NCBI RefSeq assembly: GCF_004339525.1
Contig: NZ_SMGE01000001.1
Coordinates: 1,860,001 to 1,924,000, forward strand
Direction of reading: 5' to 3'
DNA from: Flavobacterium sp. 90
GTDB lineage: Bacteria > Bacteroidota > Bacteroidia > Flavobacteriales > Flavobacteriaceae
DNA length: 64,000 nt
In this document: positions 44,886 to 53,814 of the stretch, piece by piece
How positions within the stretch are numbered: position 1 is the stretch's first letter
How the letters are laid out: each line of letters opens with the position of its first letter
Notes under the pieces: model-generated
The model's input: only the letters and a program-made list of their open reading frames with translations
Told to the model about the DNA's origin: nothing
Database searches by the model: none
Position numbers and translations under genes: made by a program

Positions 44886-45305
44886 ATGAGCACAACAACA
44901 AAACCATATCATATAGGGCGAAAAATAAGCCGTATTCGTGAACTTAAAGACATGAAACAAGAAGCATTGGCACAAGCTTTGGGAACAAATCAGCAAGCAA
45001 TCTCGGCTATGGAAAACAGCGAAACTATAGACGAAGAAAAACTGAAAGAAGTCGCAAAAGCTCTTGGAATGACCGTTGACGCAATTAAAAATTTTTCGGA
45101 AGAAGCGGTGATCAATTATTTTAATAATATTTACGATAACGAAATTAATGGAAGCATTGTTGCTCCACAGTCTAATCATTGCAATTTCAATCCATTAGAC
45201 AAATTAATTGAAGTTTATGAAGAAAAAGAAAAGCTTTATGAACGTTTACTTCAATCTGAAAAGGATAAAAACGAATATTTGGAGAAATTATTAAAAGAGA
45301 AATAA
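44886..45305 (+). CDS. XRE-family helix-turn-helix regulator
   Basis: 139 aa. Cro/C1-type HTH at about residues 10-65 (IGRKISRIRELKDMKQEALAQ, then ALGTNQQAISAMENSE), and a C-terminal coiled coil rich in Lys/Glu (YEEKEKLYERLLQSEKDK). TACCTTTG at 44874-44881 ends only 4 nt before the ATG, so the message could be leaderless if that is the promoter. It follows the kinase gene by 80 nt. Terminator at 45328-45366. Confidence 0.9.
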   Translation: MSTTTKPYHIGRKISRIRELKDMKQEALAQALGTNQQAISAMENSETIDEEKLKEVAKALGMTVDAIKNFSEEAVINYFNNIYDNEINGSIVAPQSNHCNFNPLDKLIEVYEEKEKLYERLLQSEKDKNEYLEKLLKEK

Positions 45306-45327
45306 AATCTTTTAAAAGAAGTTGAAT

Positions 45328-45366
45328 AAAAAAAGCCTGCTAAATAAAATTAGCAGGCTTTTTTAT
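45328..45366. terminator. Bidirectional terminator
   Basis: AAAAGCCTGCTAA and TTAGCAGGCTTTT form a 13-bp stem with A and T runs on both sides, between the convergent XRE and lipoprotein genes. Confidence 0.85.
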
Positions 45367-45370
45367 ATTA

Positions 45371-46300
45371 TTATTTCCAGTCAATTTCTAATGCCATTTT
45401 TTTTATTTTATCATATATAGCATTCAAACCATAAGTTCCCTGATAACCATAATCTTTTATTTTTTTAATACTACCATCTTTAAATTTAATTTCCAGCCAA
45501 ACTGTAGGGAAATCATAACCATCTAATGTATATTCGTTTGGTAAATCTTTGACATTAATATATTCGAGCATTTTTCCTAACTCATTAAAATAAGATACGT
45601 CAATTTTTTTTCTTGATTCTCCTTTGTAAAAATTCCCTTTTAAATTTGATACATTAAAAGTATTCAAACAATTATAATGCGCATTTTGGTTGTTATAAAC
45701 CTCAATTTCAAAATTGTTATCCAAAATAAATTTTATGCTTTCAATATCATAATTAACAACTTTCTTATTTATTTCTATAAAAGCATTAAATTTATAAGTA
45801 AGCGTATCTAAATAATGAATTGTTTCTCTTTTAGAAATACTTTCATCATCTGTTTTATAATTGTTTACTAGTAATTCATTTTTATGGTTTACAACAATAG
45901 GTTTTAAAATTTTACAAGCGTATTCTAAGTTCTCGGAGAGATTAAACAAATTATACTTACCAGATTCAACCTCTACTATAGCATATTGAGAATAAGTACT
46001 ATACCAATAACCTGTAAAAAGTAAATCAGTTTTCCCATCGTTATTAAGGTCTATTTTCTGCCAATTTTGAATATTCCAACTTTTATAGAGATCACAATTA
46101 TTTAATGCATTAGTAATTGACTCCGTGGGCTTTATTTGTAATTCTCCAAAATTTTCTTTGGCAAAATCAGGATTTATAGATTTCGCAAATTTAACGACCT
46201 CTTCGGTTGTCTTCAAATTATCTATTTTATTTGTATTCTTAGCAGAAACACAACTAACAAAACAAATTATAAATAAATATAAAATAATACTTTTTTTCAT
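45371..46300 (-). CDS. Hypothetical lipoprotein with a Ca-loop-like motif
   Basis: 309 aa from ATG 46300, which gives the signal MKKSIILYLFIICFVSC (Cys17). The longer frame upstream overlaps the preceding gene and is not used. Residues about 95-107 contain DLNNDGKTDLLF, the kind of Asp/Asn loop found in FG-GAP and EF-hand-like repeats. The rest is beta-rich without a known domain; the C-terminal part has GYQGTYGLNAIYDKI. It starts 4 nt after the zincin-like lipoprotein gene, so the two are one operon. Confidence 0.75.
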   Translation of the reverse strand: MKKSIILYLFIICFVSCVSAKNTNKIDNLKTTEEVVKFAKSINPDFAKENFGELQIKPTESITNALNNCDLYKSWNIQNWQKIDLNNDGKTDLLFTGYWYSTYSQYAIVEVESGKYNLFNLSENLEYACKILKPIVVNHKNELLVNNYKTDDESISKRETIHYLDTLTYKFNAFIEINKKVVNYDIESIKFILDNNFEIEVYNNQNAHYNCLNTFNVSNLKGNFYKGESRKKIDVSYFNELGKMLEYINVKDLPNEYTLDGYDFPTVWLEIKFKDGSIKKIKDYGYQGTYGLNAIYDKIKKMALEIDWK

Positions 46301-46304
46301 ACTT

Positions 46305-47693
46305 CTAAATTTTACAAGGTTTTCCAATTGCAGTTTGATTTCCAGACGTTCCACCATTCGACTCGGCAGCATATCGATCTTCTATTCTTTTATAATCTTC
46401 ACTGCCAACAGGAAAAGTTTCATCATAGATTGGAGTTCCTCGTAAGCCTCCCCAAGCTAAATCTGTATAGATTTGATTTGGAGCTTTTCCAGCTATAACA
46501 GGAATTCCGGTCTGAAACTCTTGTAATGCTGCTCCTATAGCTTTCACGTAAGTTTCTGCCATTTCTTTATGATGCAAATTTGGCAATTCGCTTTTTTTTG
46601 GAGGAAATTTACTATCACAAAAAGCCTGAAAAAGTGTTGGTGTATCCGCAAAAACAATTGGATTACTAGTAGACGCGTAGTCATCTATTAAACTCATAAA
46701 ATAAGCATGAGTAAACTCATGCAAAATATTAGATGCTCTAAACAAACTTGTAGCAGAAGTATAATCTGGGCTTATACGAACTGTATATTGATATCTATCC
46801 AACGAATTAGTTCGAACTGTTTGTGCAGGTTGACCATTAGTTGGTTGCTTTGTTATTATTTCAAGATTAATCGTTCTAGTTGAACCCAATTTAGCTAAAA
46901 TAGTGGCTATATCACAATTGGTTGCATTTTTTAATTTCTCTAAAACATCTTTTGGGCATCCCTTTAATTGATCCGAATTAATGTTTTTTTCAATTTTCTG
47001 AGCTATTGTCTGATCTGTATTTTCTGAGCCAGATGAGCCAGTTCCACCTCCATAATCAGGTGCAGGTAAATACTGAGGGTCACTTCCGCCACTAGCATAA
47101 CAACCTACTTCGTAAAGTGGTTCAAAATGTCCATCTTCATACCAATAGCCATAATAAACGCATTGTATCTCGTTTTCAGAATATTTTGTAGTCAAAGAAG
47201 GTTCTATCTTTTTTCCTTTTTTAAACTCAATTTTAGTTCCAGCATTAGTAGCTAATTCTTGTACAAAAATCTTACCGTTAAAAGTATCCTTAATATTATA
47301 ATAATTGTAATTTTTATCCTGAATTTTATAATTTTCATCATTCGTTAAAATCTGAATATAATAAAGTTTAAATCCATTTTGTTCATCTTTTATAAACATT
47401 AAACGATGATGGTCATTATATTGATCGGCTTCTTTTGTTGTCGCACTTAAATTACTACTAAGATTAAATGGCACTTCTATTATTTCTCCATCTTCACCTT
47501 TCGAAATAATTGCATTTTGCCATTGCAAACTTCCTATATAATTTAAAACCGTTGCGTTATAATCTTTTTGATGACTATCAAACCAAATTTTAGCCTCAGA
47601 AGAAGACTGAGCAACATTTTTCTGTCCGATTTCTTCAGTCGCACAATTAGTCATTAATAACACAAGACTTAATAACAGTAAGCTTTTAAACAT
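46305..47693 (-). CDS. Zincin-like metallopeptidase lipoprotein (HEFTH)
   Basis: 462 aa from ATG 47693 (MFKSLLLLSLVLLMTNC, lipobox Cys17); an ATG six codons upstream is also possible. It has a Gly/Ser/Pro-rich linker around 215-230. The C-terminal part holds HEFTH at 325-329, a HExxH zinc motif, followed some 60 residues on by HHKEMAETYV, whose Glu could be the third ligand. The mature protein would be a surface or periplasmic peptidase. I do not recognise the exact family. The Cys-lipoprotein downstream may be a partner or inhibitor (inference). Confidence 0.72.
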   Translation of the reverse strand: MFKSLLLLSLVLLMTNCATEEIGQKNVAQSSSEAKIWFDSHQKDYNATVLNYIGSLQWQNAIISKGEDGEIIEVPFNLSSNLSATTKEADQYNDHHRLMFIKDEQNGFKLYYIQILTNDENYKIQDKNYNYYNIKDTFNGKIFVQELATNAGTKIEFKKGKKIEPSLTTKYSENEIQCVYYGYWYEDGHFEPLYEVGCYASGGSDPQYLPAPDYGGGTGSSGSENTDQTIAQKIEKNINSDQLKGCPKDVLEKLKNATNCDIATILAKLGSTRTINLEIITKQPTNGQPAQTVRTNSLDRYQYTVRISPDYTSATSLFRASNILHEFTHAYFMSLIDDYASTSNPIVFADTPTLFQAFCDSKFPPKKSELPNLHHKEMAETYVKAIGAALQEFQTGIPVIAGKAPNQIYTDLAWGGLRGTPIYDETFPVGSEDYKRIEDRYAAESNGGTSGNQTAIGKPCKI

Positions 47694-47884
47694 TTTTGTA
47701 ATTCTTCTCATAGTTAATTATTTTCTTACAGCTAAAGTAAAAATTATTAATTATAACCAAAGAAAAAACTTATAAAAACAACTTTTCCAAAAAAGATACT
47801 TCGAGATTTATGAAAAATCTCGAAATATTTACTAATTTTTAAATCACATTTGATAATTCTTTCGCATCCTATAAAAATGTAAAT

Positions 47885-47924
47885 AAAAAACCGCAATCTC
47901 ATAAATTATGAAATTGCGGTTTTA
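47885..47924 (-). terminator. Terminator of the tRNA-Ser gene
   Basis: AAACCGCAAT and ATTGCGGTTT form a stem followed on the minus strand by a T run, immediately downstream of the tRNA. Confidence 0.8.
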
Positions 47925-47925
47925 G

Positions 47926-48012
47926 CAGAGAGGAAGGGATTCGAACCCTCGATACAGTTACCCATATACTAGCTTTCCAGGCTAGCTCCTTAAACCACTC
48001 GGACACCTCTCT
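47926..48012 (-). tRNA. tRNA-Ser(GGA)
   Basis: 87 nt on the minus strand. The acceptor arms AGAGAGG/CCTCTCT pair over 7 bp, with discriminator G. The anticodon arm is CTAGC-CTGGAAA-GCTAG, so the anticodon is GGA. A long variable arm follows, typical of class II tRNA-Ser, and the T-loop is GGTTCGAATCC. The 3' CCA is not encoded. Confidence 0.95.
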
Positions 48013-48072
48013 AAATTGGTTTGCAAATAACACAAAAAAAATTGAGTTAGAAAAACAAAATCGGACATTACT

Positions 48073-48945
48073 TTACATACTTTTCTTAAATTCTTCCATA
48101 AATAATTTTACAGCCTTTTTTTGATACGCTCCTTCTATGGTTAACATATACGAATCTCTTTGTGTAGGAACTCCCGTAATCGTTATTGCTTTTAGATTAT
48201 CCCAGTCTTTTAGGGCTTTTTCTGCTACAATTGTTGCCCAATCACTATCTTGTACCATTTGCAATAAAGCGTGAATCGAGTTTAACTCAATCGAAATTTT
48301 AGGTTTCATTTTGTTTTTTGTAAACAACTCTTCTACAAATTCTCTCGAATTCGAACCTTTCCCCGGAAGAACCAGCGGTATTCCTTCAATTTTCTTAAAA
48401 GCAATTTTGTCTAAAGCCGCCAAAGAATGTGATTTTGAAACTACCATAACCATATTTGAAGTAAACAAAGGCACTTTTTGAATTGGAAGATCTATTTCAT
48501 GCGATGAAATAACCAAAACCAAATCCAGTTCATTGTGAATTAATTTTTGCTCCAATGCTTCGGTTGTACCGTATTCTACGACAATTTTTAGTTTTTGGTA
48601 TCTTTTTGCAAATGCATTAATCACGGGCAGAATCAATAATCCAAAAATATAAGTCACACCAATTCGCAATTCACCGCCAATCATTTCATTCAAATCGTCA
48701 ATTGCCTGTTTCCCGCTTTCTACATTTTCGATCACTTTTTTAGCATGAATCAAGAAAACAGAACCGGCTTCGGTAAGTTGTACTTTTTTCCCAATCCTGA
48801 TAAACAAAGGCATTCCGAGTTCTTCTTCCAGCTTTTTTATTTGTTGCGATAATCCGGATTGTGTGACAAAACACAATTCGGCAGCTTTTGTAAAATGAAG
48901 AACTTCAGCGGTTTTAATAAAATATTCTAATTGATAAATCTCCAT
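48073..48945 (-). CDS. LysR-family transcriptional regulator
   Basis: 290 aa. The N-terminal winged HTH (1-60; LEYFIKTAEVLHFTKAAELC, then QSGLSQQIKKLEEELG) is followed by the two-lobed substrate-binding domain from about residue 90. It is transcribed divergently from an MFS transporter gene (91 bp between starts), the classic arrangement in which the regulator controls its neighbour. Effector unknown. Confidence 0.93.
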   Translation of the reverse strand: MEIYQLEYFIKTAEVLHFTKAAELCFVTQSGLSQQIKKLEEELGMPLFIRIGKKVQLTEAGSVFLIHAKKVIENVESGKQAIDDLNEMIGGELRIGVTYIFGLLILPVINAFAKRYQKLKIVVEYGTTEALEQKLIHNELDLVLVISSHEIDLPIQKVPLFTSNMVMVVSKSHSLAALDKIAFKKIEGIPLVLPGKGSNSREFVEELFTKNKMKPKISIELNSIHALLQMVQDSDWATIVAEKALKDWDNLKAITITGVPTQRDSYMLTIEGAYQKKAVKLFMEEFKKSM

Positions 48946-49036
48946 ATCGATAAGTTTTACTACTTATTATCAGTAAAATTATTAATTTTTCTAATGAAAT
49001 CATAATCCCGAACTTTGTAAAAAAATATCAGGCATC

Positions 49037-50269
49037 ATGTTTAAAGCGCTAAAATCAAAAAACTTCAAGTTATTCTTTTACGGACAATCAGTTTCGGTAA
49101 TTGGAACGTGGCTTCAAAAAACGGCTGTAAGTTGGATGGTTTACAGCGTGACGGGTTCTGTCTTTTTACTTGGTCTTGCCACTTTTTTAAGTATGATTCC
49201 GTCTTTATTTCTTGCACCGTTGGCCGGAAGTATTATTGGGCGTTACGACAGACACAAAGCCATGATTCTATTGCAATCTTTGGCGATGCTTCAGGCTGGT
49301 GCTTTGGCTTTACTGATTTACTTAAAAATTTACAATATCAATTTTATTTTGGCTTTAAGCCTTTTTCAGGGAATTATAAACTCCTTTGACATGACTTGTC
49401 GTCAAACTATGATGATTGATATTGTCGATAACAAAGAAGATTTACCAAATGCGGTTGCTTTAAACTCTACTTTAAATAATTTTGCGCGTATTGCAGGTCC
49501 GGCTTTGGCAGGAATTATTCTGCACAATTATGGTGAGGACATTTGTTTTATTGGAAACTTCTTAAGTTATATTCCGGTTTTGATTTCTTTATTGATGATG
49601 AAAATCACTCCCCATATTAAAGCAACCGATAAAATGAAAATGTTAGACGATTTTCTTGAAGGTTTGGATTATGTGAAAAAAGAAACCGAAATGGCAAAAA
49701 TGCTTTTAATGTTAATGTGCAGCAGTTTATTCGTGATTTCTTTCAATACTTTAATGCCGGTTTTTGCCAAAGATATCTTTAGCGGAAACGCTCAAACTTT
49801 TAGTTGGTTCGAAAGTGCTGCCGGAATTGGTTCGATCTTATCAGCCATTTATTTGGCAAATCTTAAAAAAGCTGATAATATGGGCAAAATAATGATCGCT
49901 GCGAGTTTATTGTTAGGTTTTAGCATTATTATACTTGCTTACTCAAATAGTTTGACTGTTGCGCTTATTTGTATGGCTTTGAGCGGCGTGGGAATGATGG
50001 CACAAACCTCATCGATAAACATTTATGTTCAAACACAAAGTACCGTAAATATGCGTTCCAGAAGTATTAGCTATTATTTAATGGCGTATCAGGGAATGAT
50101 TCCTGTAGGAAGTTTAATAATTGGATACGTTTCGCACATTATAGGAACCAGAAATACGGTTGCAATTCAAGGAATTATTTGTATCGTTTCTGTAATTGTT
50201 TATGTGTATTATAAAAACCGCAGTTCTGAAGAAGAATTGGGAACTTGTCCGGTTCGATATAAAGATTAA
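49037..50269 (+). CDS. MFS transporter (EntS-like, MFS_3 group)
   Basis: 410 aa with about 12 membrane helices. The start FKALKSKNFKLFFYGQSVSVIGTWLQ and the loop IIGRYDRHKAMI between helices 2 and 3 match the EntS/MFS_3 exporters. These usually export siderophores or drugs. Regulation by the divergent LysR gene is likely. Substrate unknown. Confidence 0.9.
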   Translation: MFKALKSKNFKLFFYGQSVSVIGTWLQKTAVSWMVYSVTGSVFLLGLATFLSMIPSLFLAPLAGSIIGRYDRHKAMILLQSLAMLQAGALALLIYLKIYNINFILALSLFQGIINSFDMTCRQTMMIDIVDNKEDLPNAVALNSTLNNFARIAGPALAGIILHNYGEDICFIGNFLSYIPVLISLLMMKITPHIKATDKMKMLDDFLEGLDYVKKETEMAKMLLMLMCSSLFVISFNTLMPVFAKDIFSGNAQTFSWFESAAGIGSILSAIYLANLKKADNMGKIMIAASLLLGFSIIILAYSNSLTVALICMALSGVGMMAQTSSINIYVQTQSTVNMRSRSISYYLMAYQGMIPVGSLIIGYVSHIIGTRNTVAIQGIICIVSVIVYVYYKNRSSEEELGTCPVRYKD

Positions 50270-50434
50270 GAAAAAAAATCAAATTCAAATATTAGACACC
50301 TTTGTCAAAGTTTAAAACTTTGACAAAGGTTGTTGCGCATAGTAAACCGACAGTCCCGAAGCCTCGGGATTAAAAACCTGTCGGGTTTCTTTATGTTTAC
50401 TTTGTCGAGTTTCTGGTGTGATTTCTCCTCTGTC
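50270..50434. repeat. Two palindromic hairpins between the MFS gene and the insertion sequence
   Basis: 50299-50331 is a 33-bp palindrome (ACCTTTGTCAAAGTTT and complement), repeated at 55208-55240. 50344-50388 is an AAACCGACAG / CCTGTCGGGTTT hairpin whose loop contains another palindrome, TCCCGAAGCCTCGGGA. Either could act as terminator for the MFS gene. Confidence 0.65.
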
Positions 50435-50439
50435 GAAAT

Positions 50440-51480
50440 TGTAAAGGTTACTTATTTCGGTAACGGATTTATCATTTCGATTGGTTTTTTTCCATCAATA
50501 CCTTGATGTGGTCTTTCATGATTATAATAATATAAGTATTGCAATAATTCTTCTTTTAATTCTTCATGAGAATCAAAATCTGTGTCTCTCAATAAATCAT
50601 CTTCAAGAGTTCTCCAAAAGCGTTCAACTTTACCATTAGTTTGTGGTCTGTAGGGTTTTGTGTACCTATGAACAATACCTAATTCCATTAACATCCTCTC
50701 AAAAGGGTGATTATTTTTCACTTTGCTTGTTTTAGGTCCAAATTCAGCTCCATTATCAGATAATATCTCTTCAAATTTTATTTCATAATGATCACTTAGG
50801 ATGTTTAAACATTTCAATGCCGCAAACATAACTGTTAAACTGGTAATATCAGAAACTAATTCAGCCCAGGCAATTCGACTGTAATCATCTATTACACAAA
50901 CTAAATAGCGATTTTTATTTTCCCCTTTAATTATACTTTTGCTCAAATAATGACAATCAATATGACCAAGTTGTCCCATTCTTTCCTTGATTATTTTTTG
51001 ATGATTCTTTTTAATCTTCGGAGTTAATCTATTTATTTTATTGCGTTTTAAAATATTATAAACTCCTGAATATGATGGTGTATGCTTCCCTAATTTGGGC
51101 CTTAAGATACTAACAATTTCATATTTGTTGTTTCCTTTTTCTCGTAATGCAATTACTTTTTGCTCTATAAAAGGCAAAGGACGTCTTGTTTTATATTTGG
51201 GACCTCTTTTTTGGGGCAATAAATCAATAGATTTCCCACTTTGTTTAAAGCGATTATAATACTTTAAAAAACTCTTTCGGCAAGTATTATTTGCTGCATA
51301 AAAATCCATTGCTTTTTTATACAAAGGATGAGTTTTATTTTTTACCTGTTCATATTCTTTTATTAGAAAACGATACTTCTCTAAGTAGTTCCGCTCTAAA
51401 GTGGAATCCTGACTATTATTTCTCATCGTAACAAAATTTATTAAAGTTAAATTTTGTTACCGAAATATCTAACATCTACA
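50440..51480 (-). mobile_element. Complete IS481-family insertion sequence with 5-bp target duplication
   Basis: 1041 bp. The two ends form 25-bp inverted repeats starting TGTA and ending ATTTCGGTAAC, matching at 21 of 25 positions. The directly flanking GAAAT (50435-50439 and 51481-51485) is a 5-bp target-site duplication. One transposase gene is inside, in a single frame. The clean ends and duplication suggest a recent, possibly active insertion. Confidence 0.88.
50452..51426 (-). CDS. IS481-family DDE transposase
   Basis: 324 aa. An N-terminal helix-turn-helix region (about 1-140, with CRKSFLKYYNRFKQSG) is followed by an rve integrase core: first Asp in GHIDCHYL, second in LSDNGAEFG, Glu in NGKVERFWRTLEDD, then YYNHERPHQGIDGKKP. 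All three catalytic acids are present and the frame is unbroken, so the protein should be functional. It fills almost the whole insertion sequence. Confidence 0.93.
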   Translation of the reverse strand: MRNNSQDSTLERNYLEKYRFLIKEYEQVKNKTHPLYKKAMDFYAANNTCRKSFLKYYNRFKQSGKSIDLLPQKRGPKYKTRRPLPFIEQKVIALREKGNNKYEIVSILRPKLGKHTPSYSGVYNILKRNKINRLTPKIKKNHQKIIKERMGQLGHIDCHYLSKSIIKGENKNRYLVCVIDDYSRIAWAELVSDITSLTVMFAALKCLNILSDHYEIKFEEILSDNGAEFGPKTSKVKNNHPFERMLMELGIVHRYTKPYRPQTNGKVERFWRTLEDDLLRDTDFDSHEELKEELLQYLYYYNHERPHQGIDGKKPIEMINPLPK

Positions 51481-51592
51481 GAAATGACAAAATTGGATCG
51501 AAAAATTTACTAAAATGAACTTATATCACTTATATGGTTCAAATTGCATTTTCCTTGGAATTTGGAATTTTAAAATATTGGAATTTCTCTAT

Positions 51593-52624
51593 TTACAACG
51601 AAATCTCTCCGCGTAAAGCAGTTTCAAATACATTTTTAAATTTGGCTTGAGGAATATTGTGGCCCAGCAAATACATTAGTTTTGTAATTGCAGCTTCTGT
51701 CGTAATGTCTTTTCCTGAGATAACTCCAAGGGATTTTAATGCTGTACTGGTTTCGTATTGTCCCATATTTACGCTTCCGCCAGAACATTGTGTTACGTTT
51801 ACGATATGCAAACCGGACTGAATGGCTTTCTGAATTAAATTCAAAAACCAATCTTCTGTTGGTGCATTTCCGGAACCATACGTTTCTAATACGATACCTC
51901 TTAAATCTTTAATGGCTAAAATTGAAGATAGAACAATTTCGCTCATTCCAGGGAACATTTTTATGATGGCAACATGATTGTCTAGTTTTTTATGGACAAT
52001 TAAATCAGCGTTTTCTTTTATAGGAAGAAATAAATGACGGTTTAATTTAAGGTGAACACCAGATTCTACCAATTCAGGGTAATTTGGCGCTGTAAAAGCT
52101 CTGAAATGTTCAGCATTTACTTTTGAAGTTCGGTTTCCGCGATACAATTTATATTCAAAATACAAACAAACTTCGTTGATTACCGGTTTTCCGTTTTCTT
52201 GTAATGAAGCGATTTGGATTGCCGTAATCAGATTTTCTTTTGCATCGGTACGCAAATCACCAATTGGCAATTGAGAACCGGTAAATACAACTGGTTTCGA
52301 TAAATTCTCCAGCATAAAACTCAATGCCGATGCTGAATACGACATTGTATCTGAACCATGAAGTACTACAAATCCATCATAAGCAATGTAATTCTCTTCT
52401 ATAATTTCAGCAATTTTCGTCCATTCTCCGGGATTCATATTAGATGAATCTATTGGATTTTCGAAAGAAACGGATTCAATCTCACAATCTAATTGTTTGA
52501 TTTCGGGAATTTTTTGCAATAGTTTACCAAAGTTGAACGCTTTGAGTGCGCCCGTTTCAAAATCTTTACTCATACCAATGGTTCCACCGGTATAGATTAG
52601 TAATATTTTAGCTTTAGATGACAT
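51593..52624 (-). CDS. ansA: Type I L-asparaginase
   Basis: 343 aa, cytoplasmic (no signal peptide). TGGT at 12-15 and HGSDTM at 89-94 carry the two catalytic threonines; SSNMNPGEW at 60-68 is the substrate loop. It hydrolyses asparagine to aspartate. Its start overlaps the end of the acyltransferase gene by 11 bp, so the two are translated from one message (tatD-like gene, acyltransferase, ansA). Confidence 0.95.
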   Translation of the reverse strand: MSSKAKILLIYTGGTIGMSKDFETGALKAFNFGKLLQKIPEIKQLDCEIESVSFENPIDSSNMNPGEWTKIAEIIEENYIAYDGFVVLHGSDTMSYSASALSFMLENLSKPVVFTGSQLPIGDLRTDAKENLITAIQIASLQENGKPVINEVCLYFEYKLYRGNRTSKVNAEHFRAFTAPNYPELVESGVHLKLNRHLFLPIKENADLIVHKKLDNHVAIIKMFPGMSEIVLSSILAIKDLRGIVLETYGSGNAPTEDWFLNLIQKAIQSGLHIVNVTQCSGGSVNMGQYETSTALKSLGVISGKDITTEAAITKLMYLLGHNIPQAKFKNVFETALRGEISL

Positions 52625-53750
52625 CTTGGTATTTTAATTTGTTCACAACAGGATTTGCATACATTGACAGAAATCCTTGTCTTGTAACTGGATTATCACT
52701 TCCGATACGCATTTCTAAACGACGCTCAAACAAAGATTTCTCATTTTCTTTGTATAAATGAGCAAATCTATTTGTTTCGTTCAAGATGTCGTAAGCGATA
52801 AAATTAGTTGGCCATAATTGATAATTCTTCAAAATCGAATCGTCAATAACTTGCGCCAATGCCTGAATTTGTTTGTTGGAATTATCGTTTTCAGCAACAA
52901 TTTGATCAATTTCGGTATCCAGAACATCTCCAACAGAAATGTGTATTCTTTTCTTAGTTCCCATGACGCCACTTATAATAGTCATGAAATCTTCGTTTTT
53001 ATCTTTAACGTAAACTTCGTTGTTTGCTTCTGCCATTAATTGCGGCATTTTCAAAACATCTGTAGGATCGTATTCGTATGAAATTGAAACCGGAACGATC
53101 TTTAATTTCTTGAAATAATCCATCAAATTGGCTTCATCAGAACCCATTCCAATCATTTTTAAAACGCCTGGATTGGTTTCGTCATTTCCGTCTTTTGTAC
53201 GTCCTTCTCTTTGTGCAATCCAAACCGAACGATTTTCACGAAGCAATAATTGTCCCATATATTCGGCAAGCAATTTAGAACTTTGCAACATTTCTCTTGG
53301 CGTTAAACCTCTTAGAACCAAAAAGTTTCTGTTTAGTTTTGCCAAAGTGCTCAGGAATGCTTTTTTAACCAAATTATCTCCAATTGCAGATGCTGTCATG
53401 ACTAATCCATGCTCAAAAAGGCAAACGTTTAATAAGGTTGTATCTAGAAGAATATCCCTGTGATTAGAGATAAATAAGTAAGAAGTATTTGGTTCCAATT
53501 TTTCAAATCCTGAAGTTGTAAGTCCTTCAGAACTTTTCTCTAAAACCTTTTGTATCGTATTATAAATAAAGTTGCACTGAAAATCACGAATCGAATGTGT
53601 TTTCTTAAGTTGCTCTTTCCAAACCTCATCTTCTACTTCCGGAAAAGTAAAGTTCATCATGGTTTTCATCATTGGATGATTGACAACATCATGAAGTGCT
53701 TCATTTATTTCAGAATCATAAAACGGTCGAATGGCATCAAATTTCTGCAT
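52614..53750 (-). CDS. 1-acyl-glycerol-3-phosphate acyltransferase-like protein
   Basis: 378 aa. A PlsC/PlsB-type acyltransferase domain. The acceptor-site motif reads NHRDILLD (about 96-103), an H-x5-D spacing, where canonical members have H-x4-D; the second block IAQREGRTKDGN (about 178-189) is intact. It probably acylates lysophosphatidate or a related lipid at the membrane. The operon position before ansA and after a TatD gene is functionally uninformative. Confidence 0.82.
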   Translation of the reverse strand: MQKFDAIRPFYDSEINEALHDVVNHPMMKTMMNFTFPEVEDEVWKEQLKKTHSIRDFQCNFIYNTIQKVLEKSSEGLTTSGFEKLEPNTSYLFISNHRDILLDTTLLNVCLFEHGLVMTASAIGDNLVKKAFLSTLAKLNRNFLVLRGLTPREMLQSSKLLAEYMGQLLLRENRSVWIAQREGRTKDGNDETNPGVLKMIGMGSDEANLMDYFKKLKIVPVSISYEYDPTDVLKMPQLMAEANNEVYVKDKNEDFMTIISGVMGTKKRIHISVGDVLDTEIDQIVAENDNSNKQIQALAQVIDDSILKNYQLWPTNFIAYDILNETNRFAHLYKENEKSLFERRLEMRIGSDNPVTRQGFLSMYANPVVNKLKYQDVI

Positions 53751-53814
53751 TATTTATATTGGTTTTAAGTGGGCAAAAGAACAAAAAAAAAATTAAACTA
53801 TTGTAAGGTACATA

